DNA of 14,777 nt from JBFHDX01 sp041584475 (GTDB lineage: Bacteria > Pseudomonadota > Alphaproteobacteria > UBA8366 > JADFVY01): positions 1 to 14,777 of the forward strand of contig JBFHDX010000094.1 in NCBI GenBank assembly GCA_041584475.1. Direction: 5' to 3'. The translations under genes were made by a program, and so were the position numbers. Below are positions 6,693-14,777 of the stretch, piece by piece (the stretch's first letter is position 1; every line of letters starts with the position of its first letter). The notes beneath the pieces were generated by a model that was not told where the DNA came from, searched no databases, and saw only the letters and a program-made list of their open reading frames with translations.

Positions 6693-6712
6693 GCCGCGGC
6701 CAATGCCGCGGC
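6693..6712. promoter_or_regulatory. Palindromic repeat, candidate operator upstream of metX
   Basis: GCCGCGGC occurs at 6693-6700 and 6705-6712, separated by CAAT. Each 8-mer is its own reverse complement, so the element is both a direct and an inverted repeat. It ends 9 bp before the candidate metX -35. No T-run follows in the rightward direction, which argues against a terminator. The geometry suits a dimeric transcription factor, but I cannot name one. Confidence 0.45.
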
Positions 6713-6721
6713 AAGAAAACG

Positions 6722-6750
6722 TTGACGCGCTGCGACTTCAATTTTAGCTA
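6722..6750 (+). promoter_or_regulatory. Candidate sigma-70-type promoter of metXW
   Basis: TTGACG (6722-6727) and TAGCTA (6745-6750) are separated by exactly 17 bp, in an AT-rich island within GC-rich DNA. The expected start of transcription (about 6756-6758) coincides with the metX ATG at 6758. There is no Shine-Dalgarno before that ATG, which fits a leaderless mRNA. Confidence 0.55.
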
Positions 6751-6757
6751 TTCCGCC

Positions 6758-7918
6758 ATGTCCGCGCCCGCCTCTGCAAAGCAACGCTGGGAGCTGCCCG
6801 GCCAGCGCATCGAGCTGGGCGCCGATGAGAAGCTGCGCCTCGATTGCGGCGTCGAGCTCGGCCCGTTTCCCCTCGCCTATCAGACCTACGGCAAGCTGAA
6901 CGCCGACAGGTCCAACGCGATCCTCGTTTGCCACGCCCTGACCGGCGACCAGTTCGTCGCGGAAACCCATCCGATCACCGGCAAGCCGGGCTGGTGGGAC
7001 CTGATGGTCGGGCCGGGCAAGCCGCTCGACACCGATCGCTACTTTGTCATCTGCGCCAACGTGCTGGGCGGCTGCCTCGGCACGGTCGGGCCGAGGGAGC
7101 CGGATCCGGTCAGCGGCGAGCCATACAGCCTCGCCTTCCCGGTCATCACCGTCGGCGACATGGTGCGGGCGCAGCGCATGCTGATCGACCATCTCGGCAT
7201 CGAGCAGCTGTTCGCGGTGACCGGCGGCTCGATGGGCGCCATGCAGGCGCTCGACTGGGCGGCCCGCTATCCGGAGCGGGTGTTCGCGGCGGTGCCGATC
7301 GCCGGCGCGGCGCGCCATTCAGCGCAGAACATCGCCTTCCACGAGGTCGGCCGGCAGGCGATCATGGCCGATCCCGACTGGCACGGCGGCGACTATCTGC
7401 GGCACGGAACCAAGCCGCACCGCGGGCTGGCGGTCGCGCGCATGGCCGCGCACATCACCTATCTCTCGGAGGCTGCGCTGCACCGCAAGTTCGGACGCAA
7501 CCTGCAGGACCGCGAGACGCTGACCTTCGGCTTCGACGCCGATTTCCAGGTCGAGAGCTATCTGCGTCACCAGGGAATCACGTTCGTCGAGCGCTTCGAC
7601 GCCAATTCCTACCTCTACATCACGCGGGCGATGGACTATTTCGACCTGGCGGCGGAGTTCGGCTCGCTGCCGGCGGCGTTCAAGCGGACGCCGGTGCGTT
7701 TCTGCCTGATCTCCTTCTCGAGCGACTGGCTGTTTCCGACCGCCGAAAGCCGGGCGATCGTGCATGCGCTGAACGCCGTGGCCGCCAACGTCAGCTTCGT
7801 CGAGATCGAATCCGACAAGGGCCACGACGCCTTCCTGCTCGACGAGCCGGAGCTGCGCGACGTGCTGGCGGGATTCCTCAACGGTTGCGCCGAGCACCGC
7901 GGCCTGGCGACGCCATGA
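6758..7918 (+). CDS. metX: Homoserine O-acyltransferase (acetyltransferase type)
   Basis: 386 residues, alpha/beta-hydrolase fold. MetX acylates L-homoserine from acyl-CoA, the first committed step of methionine synthesis. The nucleophile is S158 in the elbow GGSMG (156-160). The Asp of the triad is expected at D323 (SSDWLFP) and the His at H356 (KGHDAFL). The oxyanion and substrate loops CHALTGDQF and NVLGGCLGTVGP are in place. Acetyl- and succinyl-CoA-specific MetX enzymes exist, and I cannot settle which this is from sequence alone. I take the ATG at 6758; an in-frame TTG at 6722 falls on the promoter -35 and would add 12 unlike residues. The stop overlaps the metW start (ATGA, 7915-7918), so the two are one translationally coupled unit. 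Confidence 0.97.
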   Translation: MSAPASAKQRWELPGQRIELGADEKLRLDCGVELGPFPLAYQTYGKLNADRSNAILVCHALTGDQFVAETHPITGKPGWWDLMVGPGKPLDTDRYFVICANVLGGCLGTVGPREPDPVSGEPYSLAFPVITVGDMVRAQRMLIDHLGIEQLFAVTGGSMGAMQALDWAARYPERVFAAVPIAGAARHSAQNIAFHEVGRQAIMADPDWHGGDYLRHGTKPHRGLAVARMAAHITYLSEAALHRKFGRNLQDRETLTFGFDADFQVESYLRHQGITFVERFDANSYLYITRAMDYFDLAAEFGSLPAAFKRTPVRFCLISFSSDWLFPTAESRAIVHALNAVAANVSFVEIESDKGHDAFLLDEPELRDVLAGFLNGCAEHRGLATP

Positions 7919-8535
7919 ACGGGCCGGCGCCCTCGATCCGCGTCGACCTGCAGCTGATTGCGGAGATGGTGGAACCGGGCAGCCGCGTGCTCGATGTCGG
8001 CTGCGAAAATGGCGCGCTGCTGCAGCATCTCTGGAAGAGCAAGGGCGTCGACGGGCGTGGACTCGAGCTCAGCCAGGCCGGCGTGAATGCGTGCGTGCGC
8101 AACGGCCTCTCGGTGATCCAGGGCGACGCCGACACCGATCTCAAGGACTACCCGTCGGATGCGTTCGACTACGTGATCCTCAGCCAGACGCTGCAGGCGA
8201 CGCACAACCCGCGCGCCGTGCTCGACCACATGGCACGCATCGGCAAGCGGTCGATCGTCTCGTTTCCGAATTTCGGCTTCTGGCGCGTGCGCACGAGCCT
8301 GTTCTTCGGCGGCCGCATGCCGATCACCGAGAACCTGCCGCACCAGTGGTACGACACGCCGAACATCCATTTCTGCACGATCCGCGATTTCGTCGGCCTG
8401 GCGCGCGAGATGAACCTGACGGTGGAAAAGGGCCTCGCGCTCGACGGCGAAGGACGGCCGATGCGGCTGTCGCCGACGGGCACGCTCGCGAACTTCTTCG
8501 CCGAGCAGGCGCTGTTCCTGCTGCACCGGGACTGA
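7915..8535 (+). CDS. metW: Methionine biosynthesis protein MetW (SAM-dependent methyltransferase fold)
   Basis: 206 residues. The class I methyltransferase motif I appears as RVLDVGCENG (24-33), followed by an acidic end of strand two (GLELS) and the motif SDAFDYVILSQTLQ. The block FPNFGFWRVRTSLFFGGRMP is characteristic of MetW. MetW is encoded next to MetX across proteobacteria and is needed for full homoserine acylation in several species, probably as a MetX partner rather than a proven methyltransferase. The start overlaps the metX stop by 4 bp and has no Shine-Dalgarno, so it is translationally coupled. Its TGA stop is followed immediately by the stop codon of the convergent peptidase gene. 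Confidence 0.97.
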   Translation: MNGPAPSIRVDLQLIAEMVEPGSRVLDVGCENGALLQHLWKSKGVDGRGLELSQAGVNACVRNGLSVIQGDADTDLKDYPSDAFDYVILSQTLQATHNPRAVLDHMARIGKRSIVSFPNFGFWRVRTSLFFGGRMPITENLPHQWYDTPNIHFCTIRDFVGLAREMNLTVEKGLALDGEGRPMRLSPTGTLANFFAEQALFLLHRD

Positions 8536-8946
8536 TCATTCCCCCGCGCGCTCGTCGGCGAGCAGCTCGAGCGCTTCCATGTCGGCGTCCGAGAAGCCGA
8601 AATGGTGGCCGATTTCGTGGATCAGCACGTGGCGGACCAGGTGCCCGAGCTCCTCGCCGGTCTCGCACCAGTAATCGAGCAGCGGCCGGCGGTAGAGGAA
8701 GATCATGTCGACGTCCTGGCGCGTGCCGGCAGCCTCGCGGTGGTCGAGCGAGACGCCGCGATACAGTCCGAGCAGATCGAACTCGCTCTCGAGCTCCATA
8801 TCGCGGCACGTCTCCTCGTCGGGAAACTCGTCGATGCGGATCACGACGTCACCCACGTAGTGCCGTAGCTCGTCGGGAATCGTCGCCAGCGCCTGGCGGG
8901 CCAGCGTCTCGATCTCGTCGATCGTCGGTGCGTAATGGGACGACAT
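8536..8946 (-). CDS. Minimal zinc metallopeptidase (Zincin_1/DUF1025-type)
   Basis: 136 residues, a compact one-domain zincin. The zinc-binding motif is HEIGHHFGFSD (110-120), a HEXXHXXGXXD pattern in which H110 and H114 bind zinc, E111 is the general base and D120 is the likely third ligand. The upstream strand VDMIFLYRRPLL is also typical of this family. No signal peptide or membrane segment is visible, so it is cytoplasmic. Physiological substrates of this family are not established to my knowledge. I start at the ATG at 8946; a TTG three codons upstream (8955) is possible. It converges on metW with no intervening base and is preceded by 94 bp that separate it from the leftward SDR gene. 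Confidence 0.9.
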   Translation of the reverse strand: MSSHYAPTIDEIETLARQALATIPDELRHYVGDVVIRIDEFPDEETCRDMELESEFDLLGLYRGVSLDHREAAGTRQDVDMIFLYRRPLLDYWCETGEELGHLVRHVLIHEIGHHFGFSDADMEALELLADERAGE

Positions 8947-9020
8947 GGCCGCCAACCATAACCGGCGCCGGCCGTTCGCACTAGGCTACGGAGCGATTCC
9001 ACGAGGGGCGGTGCCGGCCG

Positions 9021-9039
9021 GCGGCGCAATGTGCGCCGC
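9021..9039 (-). other. Stem-loop just after the SDR stop codon
   Basis: GCGGCGCA (9021-9028) and TGCGCCGC (9032-9039) form a perfect 8-bp stem with a 3-base loop, one base beyond the SDR stop. No T-run follows in the leftward direction, so it may stabilise the mRNA end or act as a weak, Rho-assisted terminator. Confidence 0.45.
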
Positions 9040-9040
9040 G

Positions 9041-9802
9041 TCAGCGCGCCTGCATCCGCAGCGCCGCGTCGAGGCGGACGATCTCGCCGTTCATCACCGG
9101 GTTGCCGATCATGTGCAGCACCAGCGCCGCGAACTCGTCGGGCTTGCCGAACCGGCGCGGGAACGGCAGGGTCGCGGCGAGGCTCTCCTGCACCTCCTGC
9201 GGCAGCGACAGCAGCATCGGCGTCTTGAAGAGCCCGGGGGCGATGGCGAGCACGCGGATGCCGAGCGCGGCGAACTCGCGCGCCGCCGGCAGCGTCAGCG
9301 CCGCGACCCCGCCCTTCGAGGCGGCGTAGGCCGACTGCCCGACCTGGCCCTCGAAGGCGGCGATCGAGGCGGTATTGACGATGATGCCCCGTTCGCCGTC
9401 GGCGTTCGGGGTTCGCTCCGCCATCTCGGAGGCGGCCAGCCGCATGACGTTGAACGTGCCGATCAGGTTGACCTGCACCACGCGCTCGAACTCCTCGAGC
9501 GGCATCGGCCCGTCGCGCCCGACGATCCGGCTGGCGGGCGCGATGCCGGCGCAGTTGACGGCGATGCCGCACGGCCCGTGCAGGCCGCGCGCCTCGTTGA
9601 GCGCCGTCGCCACGGCCTCGGCGTCGGCCACGTCGCAGCCGATGCCGAGCCCGTCGATGCCGTTGGCGACCGTCACGGCGGCATCGCCGTCGCGATCGAT
9701 CACCGAGACCTTCGCACCGGCCGCGGCCAGCGCCCGTGCCGTAGCGGCACCGAGGCCGGAGGCCCCGCCCGTGACGATCGCACCGACCCCCTTGATGTCC
9801 AT
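9041..9802 (-). CDS. SDR-family 3-hydroxyacyl-CoA dehydrogenase-like oxidoreductase
   Basis: 253 residues, classical short-chain dehydrogenase. It has the cofactor motif TGGASGLG (11-18), an Asp after strand two (VIDRD, D36) indicating NAD(H), NCAG (83-86), catalytic S146 and the YAASK pair Y159/K163. The pattern VNTASIAAFEGQVGQSAYAASK and the closing PDEFAALVLHMIGNPVMNGE match type-2 3-hydroxyacyl-CoA dehydrogenases (HSD17B10-like), which oxidise 3-hydroxyacyl-CoAs in fatty-acid or branched-chain degradation. The exact substrate is not readable from sequence. I start at ATG 9802 because GGGAG lies 8 bp upstream; that same GGGAG abuts an alternative GTG at 9811. It is transcribed divergently from the YkvA gene and stands alone. 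Confidence 0.93.
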   Translation of the reverse strand: MDIKGVGAIVTGGASGLGAATARALAAAGAKVSVIDRDGDAAVTVANGIDGLGIGCDVADAEAVATALNEARGLHGPCGIAVNCAGIAPASRIVGRDGPMPLEEFERVVQVNLIGTFNVMRLAASEMAERTPNADGERGIIVNTASIAAFEGQVGQSAYAASKGGVAALTLPAAREFAALGIRVLAIAPGLFKTPMLLSLPQEVQESLAATLPFPRRFGKPDEFAALVLHMIGNPVMNGEIVRLDAALRMQAR

Positions 9803-9870
9803 CGCTGCCACTCCCGTGCGGTACGCAGCCGGTATAGCAGAGCCGCGGCAACGTCACCATATGGGGCTTG

Positions 9871-10242
9871 ATGACCGAGAAACTGCCCGTCCTGCTGCCC
9901 GACCCGCAGCGCTTCGAGCGCAACGAGGCGCGCGTGCGCCGAGGATTCTGGCCGAAGATCCGCCGCCTCGCCGGCCGCATCCCGTTCACCGACGAGGCGG
10001 TCGCCGTCTGGTACTGCATCGAGGATCCGGCCACCCCGCGCCACGTGAAGGCGGTCCTGCTCGCCGCGCTCGCCTATTTCGTCGTGCCGACCGATGCGCT
10101 GCCCGACTTCCTGCCGGCGCTCGGCCTCGTCGACGATGCCTCGGTGTTCTGGGCCGTCTGGCAGATGCTCAGCCGCTACGTCACCGACGATCACCGGGCG
10201 CGCGCCACGCAGGCACTCGACGCCTTGCGCCGCGACGAATAA
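9871..10242 (+). CDS. YkvA family protein (DUF1232)
   Basis: 123 residues. The family core is VKAVLLAALAYFVVPTDALP followed by DFLPALGLVDDASV (about 59-92), a hydrophobic stretch that includes the hallmark P-x-D-x-x-P-D. It is preceded by a basic amphipathic segment (RVRRGFWPKIRRLAG). Members are small membrane-associated proteins of unknown function. I start at ATG 9871, with GGGG at 9863-9866; a TTG directly before it (9868) is possible. The gene lies 68 bp from the divergent SDR gene and 66 bp before the acetoacetyl-CoA synthetase, so it may be the first gene of that rightward unit. Confidence 0.9.
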   Translation: MTEKLPVLLPDPQRFERNEARVRRGFWPKIRRLAGRIPFTDEAVAVWYCIEDPATPRHVKAVLLAALAYFVVPTDALPDFLPALGLVDDASVFWAVWQMLSRYVTDDHRARATQALDALRRDE

Positions 10243-10308
10243 GGTGCCCGTTGGGCCGGACCGGCACGGCGCCGACCCGCGCACAGTCATGAACGACCGA
10301 GGCCGACC

Positions 10309-12261
<1,953 letters not shown>

Positions 12262-12278
12262 CGCCGTCGGCGACGGCG
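12262..12278 (+). other. Stem-loop between acetoacetyl-CoA synthetase and ftsH
   Basis: CGCCGTC (12262-12268) and GACGGCG (12272-12278) form a perfect 7-bp stem with a 3-base loop, immediately after the synthetase stop. It is followed by GC-rich sequence rather than T's, so it is not a standard terminator. It could mark an mRNA processing or stability site between the two cistrons. Confidence 0.4.
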
Positions 12279-12297
12279 CCGGGGCGCGCGTGAAGGC

Positions 12298-14142
12298 ATG
12301 GAAAAGAAGACGCAGCTCAACATCTGGTACATCATCTTCGCGCTGCTCGCCGTCCTCATGCTGCAGAGCCTGTGGGCCGGCGAGCAGACGGTCGACCGCA
12401 TCCCCTACAGCGAGTTCCGCCAGTACCTGCAGGACGGGCAGTTCGCCGAGGTGACGGTCACGGAGACGACGGTCCGCGGCCGCCTCAAACAGCCGCTGGA
12501 CGGCCGGCAGGTGCTCGTCGCGGTCCGCGTCGAGCCGGCGCTGGCCGAGGACCTCGACAGGTTCGGCGTCGAATATACCGGCGCGGTCGAGACGACCTTC
12601 GTGCGCGACCTGCTGTCGTGGATCGTGCCGGTGCTGCTGTTCTTCGCGCTGTGGATGTTCGTGCTGCGCCGCCTCTTCGAGCGCGGCGGCGGTCTCGGCG
12701 GCGGCGGCTTCATGTCCGTCGGCCGCAGCAAGGCCAAGGTCTACATGGAGACCGACACCAAGGTCACGTTCGACGACGTCGCCGGCGTCGACGAGGCCAA
12801 GCTGGAACTGCAGGAGATCGTCGCCTTCCTCAAGAACCCGCAGACCTACGGGCGGCTCGGCGGCCGCGTGCCCAAGGGCGTCCTGCTCGTCGGTCCGCCC
12901 GGCACCGGCAAGACGCTGATGGCCCGCGCCGTCGCCGGCGAGGCCGGCGTGCCGTTCTTCTCGATCAACGGATCGGAGTTCGTCGAGATGTTCGTCGGCG
13001 TCGGCGCCGCCCGGGTGCGCGACCTGTTCGAGCAGGCGCGGCAGAAGGCGCCGGCCATCATCTTCATCGACGAGCTCGACGCGCTCGGCCGGGCGCGCGG
13101 CCTGTCGCCGATCGGCGGCGGCGGCCACGACGAGAAGGAGCAGACGCTGAACCAGCTGCTCGCCGAGCTCGACGGCTTCGATCCCTCGACCGGTTTGATC
13201 CTGCTTGCCGCGACCAACCGGCCGGAGATCCTCGATCCGGCGCTGTTGCGGGCGGGCCGCTTCGACCGCCAGGTGCTGGTCGACCGGCCCGACCGGGTCG
13301 GCCGCGTGCAGATCCTCGAGATCCACCTGCGCAAGATCAAGCTGGCCGCCGACATCGACCCGGAGGTCATCGCCTCGCTGACCCCGGGCTTCAGCGGCGC
13401 CGACCTCGCCAACCTGGCGAACGAGGCGGCGTTGCTGGCGACGCGCCGCGGCGGCACCGATGTGACGATGGCCGACTTCACGGCGGCGATCGAGCGCATC
13501 GTCGCCGGGCTGGAGAAGAAGAACCGCCTGCTCAACCCGCTCGAACGCAAGGTGGTGGCGCACCACGAGATGGGGCACGCGCTGGTCTCGCTGTCGCTCG
13601 GCGGCATCGAGCGCGTCCACAAGGTGTCGATCATCCCGCGCGGCATCGGCTCGCTCGGCTACACGATCCAGCGGCCGACCGAGGAACGCTACCTGATGAC
13701 GCGCGAGGAGCTGGAAAACAAGATGGCGGTCCTGCTCGGCGGCCGCGCCGCCGAATCGCTGGTCTTCGGCCACCTCTCGACCGGCGCCGCGGACGACCTG
13801 GCCAAGGCCACCGACATCGCCCGCAGCATGGTGACCCGCTACGGCATGGTCGCGAGCCTCGGGCACGTCACCTACGATACGGAACCGCGCTCGTTCCTCG
13901 AGGTGCAGCAGCGGCCGAGCATGCTGGAGCGCCAGTACAGCGAGGAGACGGCGCGCGAGATCGACTGCGCGGTGCGCGAGATCCTCGATGCGGCCTACGA
14001 GAAGGCGACCTCGGTCCTGCAGCGCCGGCGCAAGGACCTGGAGACGGGCGCGGCGGCGCTGCTCGAGAAGGAAACGCTGACCGAGGAGGAGCTCGCGGCG
14101 GTGGTCGGCCCGCACGACACCGCCGAGGCCGCGGCGTCCTGA
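12298..14142 (+). CDS. ftsH: FtsH-family ATP-dependent zinc metalloprotease
   Basis: 614 residues, a membrane-anchored AAA+ protease that unfolds and degrades membrane and soluble proteins as a hexamer. Transmembrane segments lie at about 8-27 and 106-124, flanking a periplasmic FtsH_ext domain. The AAA+ module has Walker A GPPGTGKT (199-206), pore loop MFVGVG (231-236), Walker B IIFIDE (254-259) and the second region of homology ending in GRFDR (320-324). The peptidase site is HEMGH (423-427), with the third zinc ligand at D500 in TGAADDLAKAT. The sequence features (DELDALGRARG, FLRDLLSWIVP-like TM2) and its context, away from tilS, resemble the second, shorter FtsH type seen in several alphaproteobacteria. 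It is probably a paralogue of the housekeeping copy (inference). A weak AAGG precedes the ATG. Confidence 0.96.
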   Translation: MEKKTQLNIWYIIFALLAVLMLQSLWAGEQTVDRIPYSEFRQYLQDGQFAEVTVTETTVRGRLKQPLDGRQVLVAVRVEPALAEDLDRFGVEYTGAVETTFVRDLLSWIVPVLLFFALWMFVLRRLFERGGGLGGGGFMSVGRSKAKVYMETDTKVTFDDVAGVDEAKLELQEIVAFLKNPQTYGRLGGRVPKGVLLVGPPGTGKTLMARAVAGEAGVPFFSINGSEFVEMFVGVGAARVRDLFEQARQKAPAIIFIDELDALGRARGLSPIGGGGHDEKEQTLNQLLAELDGFDPSTGLILLAATNRPEILDPALLRAGRFDRQVLVDRPDRVGRVQILEIHLRKIKLAADIDPEVIASLTPGFSGADLANLANEAALLATRRGGTDVTMADFTAAIERIVAGLEKKNRLLNPLERKVVAHHEMGHALVSLSLGGIERVHKVSIIPRGIGSLGYTIQRPTEERYLMTREELENKMAVLLGGRAAESLVFGHLSTGAADDLAKATDIARSMVTRYGMVASLGHVTYDTEPRSFLEVQQRPSMLERQYSEETAREIDCAVREILDAAYEKATSVLQRRRKDLETGAAALLEKETLTEEELAAVVGPHDTAEAAAS

Positions 14143-14143
14143 C

Positions 14144-14164
14144 CGGCCGCGCCGTTTGCGGCCG
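14144..14164 (+). other. Stem-loop after ftsH
   Basis: CGGCCGC (14144-14150) pairs perfectly with GCGGCCG (14158-14164) around a 7-base loop, starting 2 bp after the ftsH stop. No T-run follows. It could end the ftsH transcript with Rho help or protect its 3' end. Confidence 0.4.
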
Positions 14165-14209
14165 CCGCCCCGGCTCCCTACATCTAGCCTGCGCGGCCCA
14201 TATCCGGGC

Positions 14210-14238
14210 TTGCCTTTGCGGTCGCCTTTAAGTACTGT
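14210..14238 (+). promoter_or_regulatory. Candidate promoter of tRNA-Arg
   Basis: TTGCCT (14210-14215) and TACTGT (14233-14238) are separated by 17 bp, and the expected start of transcription lies about 34 bp before the tRNA. The -35 is a fair match and the -10 is weak. Confidence 0.4.
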
Positions 14239-14278
14239 CCGCGCCGCCGCCGGACGCGGCGGCCATTCCTTCATCGAT

Positions 14279-14355
14279 GCGCCCGTAGCTCAACTGGATA
14301 GAGCGTCTGACTACGGATCAGGAGGTTGGGAGTTCGAATCTTCCCGGGCGCGCCA
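14279..14355 (+). tRNA. tRNA-Arg (anticodon ACG)
   Basis: A full 77-nt cloverleaf can be drawn. The acceptor GCGCCCG (14279-14285) pairs with CGGGCGC (14345-14351). The D-arm is GCTC/GAGC, the anticodon stem TCTGA/TCAGG, and the 7-base loop CTACGGA gives anticodon ACG (14313-14315), reading CGN arginine codons after A-to-I editing. The T-arm is GGGAG-TTCGAAT-CTTCC. Discriminator G and an encoded CCA (14353-14355) complete it. The D-loop A of GGATA fits arginine identity. Confidence 0.98.
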
Positions 14356-14580
14356 ACTCTTCCGGCATTGCCGTTCCGCCCCTTTGCCGCTCCGCGGCAC
14401 GCCGGAGCCGGGGCCCGCCTTTCCTGTTGCACCGTGCCACGCCCCGCGCCAAGCTTGAGGCGAGGCCGAACGCGGCGCGCTCGAGCGGCGGAGTCTGCGG
14501 CGACGGCCGCAACACCGTGCCGGCGACCGGTTGCGCCGTCCGATCGTCCGGCACCGATGCCACGGACGAGGAGCAGCGAG
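14356..14580. other. Intergenic region between tRNA-Arg and the RidA-family gene
   Basis: No gene is recognised in these 225 bp. A 6-bp stem (TGCCGC 14385-14390, GCGGCA 14394-14399) has no T-run and is a weak terminator candidate. No clear promoter for the downstream gene is visible. There is no sign of an att-like duplication of the tRNA 3' end. Confidence 0.4.
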
Positions 14581-14777
14581 ATGAGCAAGACCGCGATCGG
14601 CGGCAGGAGCGCGCAGGGCCTGCCGTTCTCGAAAGCCTACCGCGCAGGCGATTTCGTGTTCGTGTCCGGCCAGGTCGGCTTCGACGAGGCCGGCAGGCTC
14701 GTCGAGGGCGGCATCGAGGACCAGACCCGCCAGGTGATGCGCAATATCGAGACGGTCCTCGGCGAGGCCGGCTGCAC
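14581..14777 (+). CDS. RidA (YjgF/YER057c/UK114) family protein, 5' part
   Basis: The frame is open to the window end and gives about 65 residues. The start SAQGLPFSKAYRAGDFVFVS, followed by GQVGFDEAGRLVEGG and then the helix Q-T-R-Q-V-M-R-N-I-E-T-V-L, is a clear RidA N-terminus. RidA enzymes hydrolyse reactive enamine/imine intermediates released by PLP-dependent enzymes such as threonine dehydratase. The catalytic arginine lies beyond the window, so whether this is an active RidA or a divergent Rid subgroup cannot be told. The start is supported by GAGGAG at 14568-14573, 7 bp upstream of the ATG. Confidence 0.92.
   Translation, partial: MSKTAIGGRSAQGLPFSKAYRAGDFVFVSGQVGFDEAGRLVEGGIEDQTRQVMRNIETVLGEAGC

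Larger units (their letters stand above)
6485..6757. other. Divergent intergenic control region, chorismate mutase operon / metX
   Basis: These 273 bp separate two divergent operons. On the metX side there is a candidate promoter and a palindromic repeat (listed separately). On the leftward side the untranslated leader could be long, but I could not find a convincing promoter, a Phe/Tyr-rich leader peptide or an attenuator. I looked for SAM-type riboswitch landmarks before metX and saw none. Confidence 0.6.

Noticed and set aside
6693..6712. Intrinsic terminator at the double palindrome
   Set aside because: The stem is strong, but no T-run follows it on either strand.
6485..6757. SAM-sensing riboswitch before metX
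   Set aside because: No conserved SAM-I or SAM-II core or pseudoknot could be seen, and the likely promoter lies too close to the ATG to leave a leader.
6844..8535. Long rightward frame of 563 codons covering metX and metW
   Set aside because: Only its 3' part (from 7915) is the true metW; the rest is the wrong frame of metX and is arginine-rich nonsense.
12298..14142. A defective FtsH
   Set aside because: HEMGH differs from the common HEAGH only at a non-catalytic position; Walker A, Walker B, arginine fingers and the third zinc ligand are all present.
14279..14580. Genomic island integrated at tRNA-Arg
   Set aside because: No integrase, no duplicated tRNA 3' end and no change in composition; the next gene is an ordinary RidA-family gene.

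Overview
This 14.8 kb window is GC-rich bacterial chromosome with strong G/C third-position bias. Gene content points to an alphaproteobacterium, most likely Rhodospirillales or a relative. Pointers are a B12-dependent class II ribonucleotide reductase, a chorismate mutase–hisC–tyrA block divergent from metXW, an acetoacetyl-CoA synthetase, a second-type FtsH and a YkvA-family protein. The lineage is inferred from gene families and order, not from a marker gene. I see no phage, transposon, CRISPR or plasmid genes; almost everything looks like core metabolism.

Layout. 1-2182 (+): 3' two-thirds of nrdJ, followed closely by a 71-residue zinc-ribbon/membrane protein. 2284-3003 (+): a class IV aminotransferase (PabC-like) that appears to start at CTG. 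It runs tail-to-tail into a leftward operon at 6484-2942 (-): chorismate mutase with a degenerate prephenate-dehydratase-like tail, then hisC, tyrA and chaC. The first three genes can take chorismate through prephenate and 4-hydroxyphenylpyruvate to tyrosine if HisC also acts on aromatic keto acids.

6485-6757 is a divergent control region. It carries a perfect palindromic repeat and a good -35/-10 pair so close to the metX ATG that the metX mRNA may be leaderless. 6758-8535 (+): metX-metW (methionine synthesis), meeting a leftward minimal zinc metallopeptidase (8946-8536) with no base between the stop codons. 9802-9041 (-): a type-2 3-hydroxyacyl-CoA dehydrogenase-like SDR, divergent from a YkvA/DUF1232 protein (9871-10242, +).

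10309-14142 (+): acetoacetyl-CoA synthetase and an FtsH-type AAA+ zinc protease, 36 bp apart and bridged by a tiny ATGA-overlapping reading frame. 14279-14355 (+): tRNA-Arg(ACG) with encoded CCA. 14581-end (+): the start of a RidA/YjgF-family gene.

The points most worth a second look are: an AT-rich, rare-codon patch exactly over the active-site Cys motif of nrdJ; the chorismate mutase whose tail looks like a shrunken, inactive P-protein; the CTG start; the putative leaderless metX promoter with its palindrome; and a Glu inside the TyrA nucleotide-binding glycine motif. I found no convincing new multigene system.
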